From an uncultured Candidatus Melainabacteria bacterium (GTDB lineage: Bacteria; Cyanobacteriota; Vampirovibrionia; Gastranaerophilales; Gastranaerophilaceae): a stretch of DNA of 10,827 nt. The notes below the pieces were generated by a model. It ran no database searches and was not told where the DNA came from. It was given only the letters and a program-made list of their open reading frames with translations. This document shows positions 1 to 7,098 of this stretch, in pieces. The stretch lies in the NCBI GenBank assembly GCA_937898445.1, contig CALEJY010000084.1, positions 1 to 10,827 on the forward strand, given 5' to 3'. Both the position numbers and the translations under genes were made by a program. How positions within the stretch are numbered: the first letter of the stretch is position 1; the number at the start of each line of letters is the position of its first letter.

Positions 1-936
1 AGTTACATTGATATTAAACCATTCTCTAATCCTTTTACCATCAACTTTTCCCCTATCATTGGTCGGTAAATTTGTCAAAAATCGCCATTTTTTAGGAATT
101 ACACCACCCATTGAATGAGAAAGGAAATCTCTCTTTATCCTTTTTACCAATTCCAATTTTCCATTATTTTCAAGAAAAACTTTACCATCATTATTCAAAA
201 CCAATGCAGCACAGAGTTTGTCATCCAATTTCAAACAATATGATTTTTCTACAAAATTATCCTTATTCAAAACTCTTTCTATTTCATCCAAAGAAATTCG
301 TTTTTCTTGAATTTTCACAATTCTGTCATTGCGCTGTTTTATCACAAATCCGTTTTCAAAAAATTCCAATTCGTCATTCAATTCAAGTTCAGGTTCATCA
401 AAATATGGTGAAGAAATTTTGCCATTATCATATTTTACTGCATCAAAAAAGTTCAACTTTGAACTTGCAGATTTTCGATACGCAATTACTCCCGCCTCTG
501 TACTTCCGTAGATTTCGGTAACACTTTTTGAAATATTTTCTAAATACTCAAAAATTTTATCATCCAATTTTGCACCTGCAGAAATAATCATTTCAGGCTT
601 TTGTTTGAAAGTATAATTATATTTCGCCAACTTTTCTAAAAATGAAGGAGTTGATACAAAAACAAATTTGTCATAATTTTTTATATCCTCCGGATAAACA
701 ACTCTTTCTTCATCAACTTTGCAACCCAAAACTTTTGGCAACATAACAGTAAAAGTTGTTCCATACATAAATTCATCACTAACTGTCGAAACAAAAACTG
801 TGTCTTTTGAGAAATCAAAAAACTTCGCCAAATCTTCCCCTTCACGCAAAAGACATTCATAGCTTTTGCGCACAATTTTGGGTTCACCTGTCGAACCTGA
901 TGTATAAAAAATAAACGGCTCTTTATTTTCTGTCAT
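1..936 (-). CDS. AMP-dependent acyl/aryl-ACP ligase of the aryl polyene cluster (ApeH-like), 3' end outside window
   Basis: ANL-superfamily adenylating enzyme. In APE loci this enzyme activates the aryl starter (4-hydroxybenzoate in studied systems) and loads it onto an ACP. The minus frame stays open for 312 codons from ATG 936 to the window edge. Motifs seen: P-loop YTSGSTGEPK (residues 11-20), YGSTEAG (143-149), the hinge/A8 block from R202 to I214 (RNDRIVKIQEKRI), and the A10 loop NDRGKVD with candidate catalytic Lys297. So little C-terminus is missing. The P-loop begins only 10 residues from the start, whereas ANL ligases normally have about 100 or more residues before it. An in-frame TGA at 948-946 blocks any upstream extension. 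GAGAG just upstream is a possible ribosome site. It overlaps the COG4648 gene by 14 bp, so the two are probably co-translated. The family call is sure; the substrate is inferred from neighbours. Confidence 0.85.
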   Translation of the reverse strand, partial: MTENKEPFIFYTSGSTGEPKIVRKSYECLLREGEDLAKFFDFSKDTVFVSTVSDEFMYGTTFTVMLPKVLGCKVDEERVVYPEDIKNYDKFVFVSTPSFLEKLAKYNYTFKQKPEMIISAGAKLDDKIFEYLENISKSVTEIYGSTEAGVIAYRKSASSKLNFFDAVKYDNGKISSPYFDEPELELNDELEFFENGFVIKQRNDRIVKIQEKRISLDEIERVLNKDNFVEKSYCLKLDDKLCAALVLNNDGKVFLENNGKLELVKRIKRDFLSHSMGGVIPKKWRFLTNLPTNDRGKVDGKRIREWFNINVT

Positions 937-1339
937 ACTTCGCTCTCAAAATAATTCTCACAATATATTCTACCCCGAACATTACGCCTAACGCAATATA
1001 TGAAATACAAGCGTTGTATAATTCCCAAATTTTCGGCGACATAAAAACAGTTGCAAAAGAAATAGACAAATTTACAAATAAAAAAACACACCAAACATAA
1101 GTAAGTTTTCGTGTATAATTTCTACTAAAATCTGTTAATTCTCCATCCATTTTTTTAGCAAATTTTTGAATAATAGTTTCTTCACAAAAAACAGATGAAA
1201 AGAAAACGCAAAAAATAAAAGAATTAACAATAACCGGATAGAATTTGAGTGCATAAATTTTGCTGAAATGAAATAACAAAACCACACACACAGTACCCAA
1301 AAAAGGAATTATAGCTTTTAACTTTTTCAATTTTTCCAT
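923..1339 (-). CDS. COG4648-family inner-membrane protein of aryl polyene loci (ApeG-like)
   Basis: 138-residue membrane protein with four predicted transmembrane segments at about residues 9-26, 33-51, 79-100 and 107-131. It shows features I recognise from COG4648 proteins that accompany APE genes: YPVIVN early, an RNYTRKLTYVWC block (about 73-84), and WELYNACISYIALGVMFGVEY near the end. COG4648 has no assigned biochemical role that I know of; a role in membrane handling of the polyene or its lipid carrier is inference. It is slightly short for the family. The end overlaps the downstream ligase start (ATGACAGAAAATAA is shared). Upstream lies a 60-bp AT-rich gap (1340-1399) after the zeta-toxin pair. 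I see no clear Shine-Dalgarno or convincing promoter there, so it may be read through from upstream or carry its own weak promoter. Confidence 0.8.
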   Translation of the reverse strand: MEKLKKLKAIIPFLGTVCVVLLFHFSKIYALKFYPVIVNSFIFCVFFSSVFCEETIIQKFAKKMDGELTDFSRNYTRKLTYVWCVFLFVNLSISFATVFMSPKIWELYNACISYIALGVMFGVEYIVRIILRAKYDRK

Positions 1340-1399
1340 AATTTTATTATGTTATAAATATATCAAGAATGGAATACAAAAATTTACAACCATATAATT

Positions 1400-1594
1400 T
1401 TAACTATTTAATATTTGTTTAGCTAAACTTAAAATATTTGTACTGTCTTTCATCTTTGGAAAAGCTTTTTTTAGTAATTCTACTAATGTTGCCTCATCCA
1501 TTTTTAAATGATATTCATATTTGTTTTGAGATTTTGCAATCTGCGCTGCAGTAGTAAACATATTTAGTAATTCTAAAGTATCTTTATAATTCAT
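1400..1594 (-). CDS. Small protein paired with zeta-like kinase, possible antitoxin
   Basis: 64-residue acidic/basic, probably helical protein of unrecognised family. It begins MNYKDTLELLNMF and ends LSLAKQILNS. I place the start at ATG 1594 because AGAGGG (1603-1608 on the minus strand) sits 8 nt upstream. A TTG at 1612 would add six residues but lacks such a site. It overlaps the last 11 bp of the zeta-like kinase gene, the typical arrangement of translationally coupled pairs. I infer from this pairing that it may bind and neutralise the kinase. In epsilon/zeta and PezAT systems the antitoxin normally comes first, so the order here is reversed, and an unrelated accessory role is possible. 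No DNA-binding motif is obvious by eye. Confidence 0.6.
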   Translation of the reverse strand: MNYKDTLELLNMFTTAAQIAKSQNKYEYHLKMDEATLVELLKKAFPKMKDSTNILSLAKQILNS

Positions 1595-2189
1595 TGATTT
1601 TTCCCTCTGCAATGTTTAATTTATTTATAAAATTTTTATACAATTCTTCATTTATAATTTCAAAATTATCACCTGATCCAAAAGAAACAACCACAGGAGC
1701 ATAATCATATCCATTATAAAACAAAGTCCATTCATCTACAATATTTTTGTAATTATACCAAAATTTTACTATACTTTTATAATACCTACGGACAATATCC
1801 TCCTCTGGAACATTATGTCCACCATTTTTTACTCTTTTCTTCACTCTTTCAATACAAACAGTACAATCCTTTAAGAAGGAATAAATTAAAATAATTTTAT
1901 AATTTTGTTTTCTTGCTTGTTTTATTATTCTTAAAATATTATTTCCTGATAAAGTTGATTCAACTGCAAATGAATAATTGTTCTTAAAAAAATCATTAAG
2001 TCGTTGAAAATAAACCTTTCCAGCTGATATTGGAACACTATTTATTGCATCAGGAGCAATTTCTTTTGCAATTTCATCTGCATTAAGAAACTTCAAGTTT
2101 TTTTCTTTTAATAATACATTTGCTAATGTGCTTTTTCCACTCCCATTTGCTCCTGCAATTATATATAATACATTTTTATTATTTTTCAT
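1584..2189 (-). CDS. Zeta-toxin-like P-loop kinase (COG4185 group)
   Basis: 201-residue P-loop protein. Walker A AGANGSGKST spans residues 12-21. FLNADEIA with Asp39 follows, as in zeta toxins and COG4185 ATPases. An ESTLSG motif lies at 78-82 and a lid-like RVKNGGHNVPEEDIVRR (119-135) supplies arginines. Zeta toxins phosphorylate UDP-N-acetylglucosamine and poison wall synthesis. COG4185 members resemble them, but most have not been tested, so toxicity is inferred. It begins 5 bp after the stop of the ApeR-type ketosynthase and overlaps the small gene after it, so it lies inside the pigment operon although it is not a usual part of APE pathways. Its upstream Shine-Dalgarno is weak. It looks like an inserted cassette. 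Confidence 0.8.
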   Translation of the reverse strand: MKNNKNVLYIIAGANGSGKSTLANVLLKEKNLKFLNADEIAKEIAPDAINSVPISAGKVYFQRLNDFFKNNYSFAVESTLSGNNILRIIKQARKQNYKIILIYSFLKDCTVCIERVKKRVKNGGHNVPEEDIVRRYYKSIVKFWYNYKNIVDEWTLFYNGYDYAPVVVSFGSGDNFEIINEELYKNFINKLNIAEGKINEL

Positions 2190-2194
2190 ATTAA

Positions 2195-3421
2195 CTACCC
2201 AACTGCCTTAAAAATCAATGATGTATTAATTCCACCGAATGCGAAATTGTTTGACATTACATAATCTGTCTTGATTTCTCTGCCTTCACCCTGTATATAA
2301 TCAAGGTTTCCGCATTCAGGATCGATTTCATTTAAGTTCAATGTCGGATGGAACCAGCCTCTGTTCATCATTTCAATACTCAAAATCGCCTCAATTGCAC
2401 CACATGCGCCCAATGTATGACCGGTATAGCTTTTTGTTGAACTTGTCGGAACTTTTCTTTTAAAAACTTCTTCTGTTGCAGATGTTTCGGCAATATCACC
2501 TTGAATAGTCGCCGTACCATGTGCGTTTACATATCCGATTTTATCAGGAGAAAGTTCTGCACATTTTAATGCCAAATCTAACGCTCTGCCCATCGTTTTT
2601 CTGTTCGGGTTTGTAATATGGGTACCATCAGTACTTGTTCCAAATCCGACAACTTCGGCATAAATCTTAGCTCCACGTTTTTTGGCATGTTCGTATTCTT
2701 CCAAAATCAATGTTCCTGCACCTTCGCCCAAAACAAGTCCATCTCTGTTTTTGTCAAACGGACAAGGAGAAAGTTTCGGAGTGTCGTTTTTCAAACTTGT
2801 TGCATACAATGTATCGAAAATCGCTATTTCTGTCGGGTGCATTTCATCTCCGCCACCTGCAATCATTACTGTTTCATATCCGTTTTTGATTGCCTCATAA
2901 GCATAACCAATTCCCATTGAGCCGGATGTGCAAGCGGTTGATGTCGGTATCAAGCGACCAATTGTCTTGAAATACAATGATATATTGACTGCAGCAGTCT
3001 GGGGCATCATTTTTACATACGAACCGGAGTTCAGCCCCTTTACCTCCTTATCAATTTGCATTCCATAAAAATCAATAATCGCATCAAGCGACCCTGCAGA
3101 AGATCCATAACTTACGCCGGTATTACCATTTGTAATAATTTCATCGCCAAACAATCCGGCATCTTCAAGTGCAAGTTCTGCCGTTCTAACCGCCATAATC
3201 GAAACAGGTCCCATTGTGCGAAGAACTTTTCTATTATATGTCGAAGGGATTTCAAAACCTTTTACATACGCAGAAAGTCTTGTATTTAACCTTTTATACT
3301 GATCCAATTTTGTGTCATATTCAACACAGTTCTCAAGTTTTTGCAACCCTGAAAAAGCCGTATTAATATCGCAACCCAAAGGACTTGCTAACGCCATGCC
3401 TGTGACTACAACACGCCTCAT
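2195..3421 (-). CDS. Beta-ketoacyl-ACP synthase, ApeR type
   Basis: 408-residue FabF-type condensing enzyme of normal length. Catalytic residues are visible: Cys164 in STACTSGS, His301 in NAHGTAT and His335 in TGHTLGACG, with Lys330 in SSTKSYTGH. The glycine-rich ending NNFAFGGINTSLIF is also present. The pattern MRRVVVTGM at the start, KVLRTMGPVS, SYVKMMPQTAAVNI and FDTLYATS matches the ApeR group of APE ketosynthases. In the characterised Xenorhabdus pathway that group acts as a homodimer, distinct from the ApeO:ApeC elongating pair. Its start ATG overlaps the ketoreductase stop by 4 bp (ATGA), so the two are translationally coupled. The zeta-like kinase follows after 5 bp. Unlike the ApeO copy in the same operon, this one has no repeat-derived insertion in the loop after LGEGAG. 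Confidence 0.9.
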   Translation of the reverse strand: MRRVVVTGMALASPLGCDINTAFSGLQKLENCVEYDTKLDQYKRLNTRLSAYVKGFEIPSTYNRKVLRTMGPVSIMAVRTAELALEDAGLFGDEIITNGNTGVSYGSSAGSLDAIIDFYGMQIDKEVKGLNSGSYVKMMPQTAAVNISLYFKTIGRLIPTSTACTSGSMGIGYAYEAIKNGYETVMIAGGGDEMHPTEIAIFDTLYATSLKNDTPKLSPCPFDKNRDGLVLGEGAGTLILEEYEHAKKRGAKIYAEVVGFGTSTDGTHITNPNRKTMGRALDLALKCAELSPDKIGYVNAHGTATIQGDIAETSATEEVFKRKVPTSSTKSYTGHTLGACGAIEAILSIEMMNRGWFHPTLNLNEIDPECGNLDYIQGEGREIKTDYVMSNNFAFGGINTSLIFKAVG

Positions 3422-4137
3422 AAATAAAGCCCTCCGTTTACAGAAATCACTTGTCCCGTAATATATGACGCATCTTCACTCATAAGATAATTAGCAAGAC
3501 TTGCAACTTCTTTTGCCTGTCCTAATCTTTTCATCGGTATAAGTTTTTTAACCTCATCAACCGGAACATCTTTAATCATATCAGTTTCAATCACACCCGG
3601 AGCAATGCAATTTACAGTAATTCCACGCTTTGCAAGTTCAAGCGCAAGAGAACGAGTTGCCCCAATAATTCCTGCTTTTGATGCAGCGTAATTTATTTGT
3701 CCTCTGTTGCCGGAAAGTGCAGAAACAGACGACATTGTAATAATTCTGCCTTTAATTCGATTTGAAATCATTGGCATTACAAGAGGTTTCAAAACATTGT
3801 AAAATCCTGTCAAATTCGTTTGAATAACGTCATCCCACTCATCACCTTCAAGTAACGGAAAAACATTATCCTTCGCAATTCCGGCGTTCAACACAACTCC
3901 GTAATAAAGTTTGTCGGCAAGAACTTTTGCGCATTCTTCTCTATTTTTTATATCAAATTTCAAAATTTCCGCATTTTGCCCAAAAGATTTGATTTCATCT
4001 GCAACTTCTTGCGCTTTTTCTTTGTTATGCGCATAATGTACATCAATATCAAAGCCGTTTTTTGCAAGGAATAGAGCGATTTCTCGACCAATTCCACGAC
4101 TTGAACCTGTTACTAAAACTTTTTTATTTTCACCCAC
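3418..4137 (-). CDS. 3-oxoacyl-ACP reductase, SDR family (ApeQ-like)
   Basis: 239-residue short-chain dehydrogenase of the FabG type, which would reduce the beta-keto group after each extension using NADPH. The cofactor motif TGSSRGIG is at residues 10-17 and LNAG at 83-86. The catalytic set Asn109, Ser137, Tyr150 and Lys154 is spaced as in FabG. The C-terminal ITGQVISVNGG is also typical. The start is GTG at 4137: its first G is the last base of the TAG stop of the ketosynthase-dehydratase gene (TAGTG), a one-base overlap that implies coupled translation. It overlaps the next ketosynthase by 4 bp. The context makes it the APE-dedicated reductase rather than the housekeeping FabG, though sequence alone does not separate the two. 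Confidence 0.9.
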   Translation of the reverse strand: MGENKKVLVTGSSRGIGREIALFLAKNGFDIDVHYAHNKEKAQEVADEIKSFGQNAEILKFDIKNREECAKVLADKLYYGVVLNAGIAKDNVFPLLEGDEWDDVIQTNLTGFYNVLKPLVMPMISNRIKGRIITMSSVSALSGNRGQINYAASKAGIIGATRSLALELAKRGITVNCIAPGVIETDMIKDVPVDEVKKLIPMKRLGQAKEVASLANYLMSEDASYITGQVISVNGGLYL

Positions 4138-5756
4138 TATTCTAATTCCCTTATATATTTTTCAACATCTTTTGGCTGAAATGCGTTAATTGTAGCCTTT
4201 GCGACGTATTTACTTTCGTCACCGTCTTCACCTTCATTATAAATTAAACATTCAAATGAAACAAGTTCGTTATCTCCATAAATCTCTCTTGCAGTGATAA
4301 TATATGTTTTGCCGTTTTCAAATTTTTCAAGCGAGTTTTCATACAATCTTGCACCCAACAAAAATCCAATTTTCGGAATTGTCATTTTTGCCTTATAAAA
4401 AGCATAACAACCTATTGTCTGCGCCATAAATTCAATTCCGACAAGTGGAGAAACTCCATCAATATCTTTATCAAAAAAGATTTTGTCCTTGTGGATAGTG
4501 ACAGAAGTTTTAACAATCTGATGCTCCATATCAATGTCAATTAACTTATCAATCAAAACCATTGGTTCTGAATGAGGAAGACATTGAGATGCAGAGAAGC
4601 CTAGATGCAAAGAGGCATAGTCCGTTTCAGGCACATTGCCCATAATTACAACCGCATTTGTTCCACCAAAACCAAAAGACGTACTCATACAAGTATTTAT
4701 TTTTTTGTTTTCTGTATTTGAGTTTACAAGATTTATTTTTGGCAAACTTTCATCATATTCGTTATCATATTTATGAATAGGTAAATTTCTTTCCCCTTTC
4801 AATATTTGATAGCAAATAAAAGCCTCAATACTTGCTGCCGCCCCCAAACAATGCCCCGTAAAAGGTTTTGTTGAGCTTGCAGGAACTTTATCCCCAAAAA
4901 CTTTATAAATCGCATTTGCTTCCATCAAGTCGTTTGAAACTGTTCCGGTTCCGTGCAAATTTATATAATCAATATCCTCAGCCTTCAACCCTGCATCATC
5001 AAGAGCCAATTGAATAGCCCTAACCGCTTGAACCCCGTCAGGATCAGGTGTTGCAGAATGATAAGCGTCAGAAGTTTCACCAATACCGAGAAGTGCGATA
5101 TGATTTTCGTTGTCGGATTGGTAAATCCGACCTACACCAGTAACCGACTTTGCATCCAAGCATCTTGGCATCTTGGCATCTTTAATCAGCACAAACAACG
5201 CACCGCCTTCACCCAAACTTATTCCATCACGTTTTTTAGAAAACGGATTAGTTTTTTTGTGCGACAAAACTTCCAAAGCGTGAAATCCGTATGACGGCAT
5301 TGAGGCAAGTGTATCAATTCCACCGGCAATTACAACTTTGCAAACGTCATTTTGCAACAATTTTACTGCGGTAGAAAATGCTTTCGCACCCGACGTGCAA
5401 GCCGTAGAAACACTCGCTGCATAATTTTTTGTACCTAAATACCATTTTAAAAACTCTGCAGGATTTCCGAGTTCTGCGTGGTGCTTATTTTCAGAATTTT
5501 CAAATTCTTGAATACCTGAATTTGTAGTTCCTATAACAATTCCGATTTCATCTTTTTCAAACCCCGACAAATCCAATTTATCAACGAGATATTTCAAAAC
5601 TCTATTACATCTTAAATTATAACGTTCATCATCTATCGGCTCAAAATCCTGTTCCAATTTGCCAAAATAGAACTTATCACCTTTAATAATCGTATCGTCA
5701 AGAGTTAACTTGTCTGCAAAAACCGCACTCGCATCTGTTATAAAAATCCCGTTCAT
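4137..5756 (-). CDS. Fused ApeO-type ketosynthase and ApeP-type hot-dog dehydratase
   Basis: 539 residues with two enzymes in one chain. Residues 1 to about 373 are a ketosynthase: Cys120 in VSTACTSG, His269 in LHGTGT, His302 in TGHCLGA, and SFGFGGTNAVVIM at the end. GIGETSDAYHSATPDPDG marks it as ApeO-like. Residues from about 393 (LPHSEPMVLIDKL) to the end are a COG4706/ApeP hot-dog dehydratase with VGIEFMAQTIG (439-449) and IGFLLGARLY (463-472). These are normally separate genes. The linker (about 376-392) is nearly all an octamer-repeat array. A second repeat-derived segment, residues 193-219, interrupts the ketosynthase where relatives run straight into ALLGIGE. Both catalytic sets look intact, so the protein is probably functional. 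It starts 14 bp from the divergent ApeC gene and no Shine-Dalgarno is visible. It shares one base with the ketoreductase start. Confidence 0.9.
   Translation of the reverse strand: MNGIFITDASAVFADKLTLDDTIIKGDKFYFGKLEQDFEPIDDERYNLRCNRVLKYLVDKLDLSGFEKDEIGIVIGTTNSGIQEFENSENKHHAELGNPAEFLKWYLGTKNYAASVSTACTSGAKAFSTAVKLLQNDVCKVVIAGGIDTLASMPSYGFHALEVLSHKKTNPFSKKRDGISLGEGGALFVLIKDAKMPRCLDAKSVTGVGRIYQSDNENHIALLGIGETSDAYHSATPDPDGVQAVRAIQLALDDAGLKAEDIDYINLHGTGTVSNDLMEANAIYKVFGDKVPASSTKPFTGHCLGAAASIEAFICYQILKGERNLPIHKYDNEYDESLPKINLVNSNTENKKINTCMSTSFGFGGTNAVVIMGNVPETDYASLHLGFSASQCLPHSEPMVLIDKLIDIDMEHQIVKTSVTIHKDKIFFDKDIDGVSPLVGIEFMAQTIGCYAFYKAKMTIPKIGFLLGARLYENSLEKFENGKTYIITAREIYGDNELVSFECLIYNEGEDGDESKYVAKATINAFQPKDVEKYIRELE
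4588..4619. repeat. Four-unit octamer array in the ketosynthase-dehydratase linker (site B)
   Basis: On the plus strand this reads as four consecutive 8-bp units: GATGCAGA, GAAGCCTA, GATGCAAA, GAGGCATA. All fit G-N-N-G-C-N-N-R. It also scans as a 16-bp tandem duplication with 13 of 16 bases equal. In the coding (minus) strand it encodes Tyr380 to about Ser390, most of the linker between the two enzymes. Positions 4603-4625 match intergenic 7735-7757 at 22 of 23 bases. Confidence 0.75.
5100..5180. repeat. Repeat-derived in-frame insertion in the ketosynthase (site A: octamer array plus palindrome)
   Basis: An 81-bp, 27-codon segment that encodes residues 193-219. On the minus strand it begins with four octamers, GATGCCAA, GATGCCAA, GATGCTTG, GATGCAAA (5149-5180). 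After a spacer it holds a palindrome with 8-bp arms, GTCGGATT and AATCCGAC (5112-5119 and 5124-5131). Positions 5113-5133 match intergenic 7951-7971 at 20 of 21 bases. Removing it restores a normal ketosynthase join between VLIK and IALLGIGE. The exact insertion edges are inferred from family memory. Confidence 0.7.
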
Positions 5757-5771
5757 GTTAATATGTTACCA
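5736..5771. promoter_or_regulatory. Candidate divergent start region of the two APE operons
   Basis: Only 14 bp (5757-5770) separate the divergent start codons. For the plus operon, TGT-TATAAA (5736-5744) is an extended -10 lying inside the opposite gene. It would start RNA near 5751, about 20 nt ahead of ATG 5771. For the minus operon, TGG-TAACAT (5771-5763) is a weak extended -10 that would place the RNA start at the ATG itself, giving a leaderless message. No good -35 or Shine-Dalgarno is seen on either side. Confidence 0.35.
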
Positions 5772-6346
5772 TGAATAATTTGGAATTTCGTATAAAAAAG
5801 ATTTCTTACTCTTGCGGAGAAGATATTGATTTGTCCGCTATCCCAATGATGATGAGAAGGAAACTTTCTCCTGTCGGCAAAATAGCAATGAGTACATTGC
5901 TAAAATGTTATGATGGCGAGGATGTAAAACTTGTTTATGCCTCAAGATATGGGGAATTGGAAAGGGTTGTAAAACTCATCAAACAAGAGCATGAAGAAAA
6001 CGAAATTTCTCCGACCGGATTTAGTTTTTCGGTTCACAATTCAACAATCGGACTGTTTTCGTTATTAAAAACAATTTATAATTCATATAATTCAATTGCG
6101 GCAGGCGAAAATTCTTTTTCTGCAGGACTTTTAGATGCGGTTATGAATAAAGAAAAAACTCTTTTTTGCTATGCGGATTCTGTTGACAAATATGAAAGTA
6201 TTTCAATTTTGATTGACTATAACGAAGGTGAAAAAGTTGTAATAAAAGATAATTCCGACAATTTGCCTCCAAACAGTTTTAACGAATTTATAAAAGGTGA
6301 AAAATATATTTGCCCACTATTCATTATGGAGCGTGCAAATGATTAG
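5771..6346 (+). CDS. ApeC-like chain-length factor (ketosynthase N-terminal-like domain)
   Basis: 191-residue protein of the small 'beta-ketoacyl synthase N-terminal-like' family (PF13723 type). ApeC members pair with ApeO to form the elongating heterodimer and are thought to set polyene length. Family motifs: MRRKLSP (28-34), ASRYGEL (57-63), SPTGFSFSVHN (80-90) with STIGLFSL following, and AAGENSFSAGLLDA (110-123). As expected for the non-catalytic partner, there is no active-site Cys motif and no catalytic His pair. It is somewhat shorter than the roughly 230-250 residues I expect. Start ATG 5771 fits the family N-terminus, but no Shine-Dalgarno precedes it. It overlaps the acyltransferase start by 8 bp. 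Its partner ketosynthase is transcribed divergently next door. Confidence 0.88.
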   Translation: MNNLEFRIKKISYSCGEDIDLSAIPMMMRRKLSPVGKIAMSTLLKCYDGEDVKLVYASRYGELERVVKLIKQEHEENEISPTGFSFSVHNSTIGLFSLLKTIYNSYNSIAAGENSFSAGLLDAVMNKEKTLFCYADSVDKYESISILIDYNEGEKVVIKDNSDNLPPNSFNEFIKGEKYICPLFIMERAND

Positions 6347-7067
6347 ATTTATTCGTGGATTTTTGGTTGTAATAGTGTTCATCATATTCGGAATTGGCTC
6401 TTTATTGTTGAGTTTTCTATTTTTACCAATTGGTGGGATATTTTTGCAAGGCGAAAAAAAACGTGAAAAATTTTCTCACATAATCCACAAATTATGGCAT
6501 GTTTACGCACAATTTTTCGTTGTTCTAGGTTTAATAAAAATCGAAAAACATAACGTCGAACAGGTCAAAGGAAAAATAATTGTCGCAACACATCCGACAT
6601 TTATTGATATATTAATACTAATTGGGATTTATGATAATTCTTTATGTATCGCCAAAAAAGAACTTTTGAACAACATTTTTCTCAAAAACATAATCAAAAA
6701 CGTATATATTCCAAACAACATTGATCTTGATGAATTTAAAAATATTTGTACAGAAGCTCTCAATGACGGCTACAATATAATAATTTTTCCAACCGGAACA
6801 AGAACTGTTGAAGGTGAAGAAATTAAAATCCACAAAGGTTCTGCAGCCGTACAAATTGCATCAGGAGCAGACATTCTGCCTGTAAAAATAGAATGCAATT
6901 ACCCGTTTTTGCAAAAAGGAAAACCAATTTATGATGCCGGAGAAAAAGTTATAACTTATTCAATAACCCAACTTGATCCGATAAGGCTTTCTGATTTCAA
7001 CGAAAGTTCCGAAATCAAACTAAGAAATGCAATTTGCGAAAAAATCAAGTTTGACTTTACTCACTAA
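6339..7067 (+). CDS. PlsC-type membrane acyltransferase of the aryl polyene cluster
   Basis: 242-residue 1-acyl-glycerol-3-phosphate-acyltransferase-like (LPLAT) protein. In APE loci such enzymes are thought to move the finished polyene or a fatty acid onto the lipid anchor. An N-terminal hydrophobic segment (about residues 5-36) anchors it in the membrane. The catalytic HX4D motif is HPTFID (His85, Asp90), and the second block is FPTGTRT (150-156), followed by KGSAAVQIASGADILPV. The usual Glu of FPEGTR is Thr152 here, which may reflect a different acyl acceptor. I chose ATG 6339 over an upstream in-frame ATG at 6297 because GGAG (6328-6331) lies 7 nt before it and the protein then begins with the membrane segment. 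It overlaps the ApeC-like gene by 8 bp. A 31-bp gap follows before the first ACP. Confidence 0.88.
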   Translation: MIRFIRGFLVVIVFIIFGIGSLLLSFLFLPIGGIFLQGEKKREKFSHIIHKLWHVYAQFFVVLGLIKIEKHNVEQVKGKIIVATHPTFIDILILIGIYDNSLCIAKKELLNNIFLKNIIKNVYIPNNIDLDEFKNICTEALNDGYNIIIFPTGTRTVEGEEIKIHKGSAAVQIASGADILPVKIECNYPFLQKGKPIYDAGEKVITYSITQLDPIRLSDFNESSEIKLRNAICEKIKFDFTH

Positions 7068-7098
7068 TTAGGTTATAAATATTAATAGGTGGATTAAG

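Noticed and set aside
111..521. 136-codon plus frame
   Set aside because: Composition is that of an antisense shadow (rich in His, Phe, Gln) and it lies fully opposite the ligase gene; no ribosome site.
681..887. 68-codon minus frame starting MNPKLCAK
   Set aside because: It lies out of frame within the ligase gene, whose own frame is open throughout and carries all ANL motifs.
5752..5775. Inverted TTCATG ... CATGAA flanking the divergent gap, as a possible operator
   Set aside because: The arms are simply the two start codons, as both genes begin ATGAA; the 12 bp between show no further symmetry.
6297..6338. Longer acyltransferase start at 6297
   Set aside because: It would overlap the ApeC-like gene by 50 bp, has no ribosome site and puts charged residues ahead of the membrane anchor; ATG 6339 has GGAG at good spacing.
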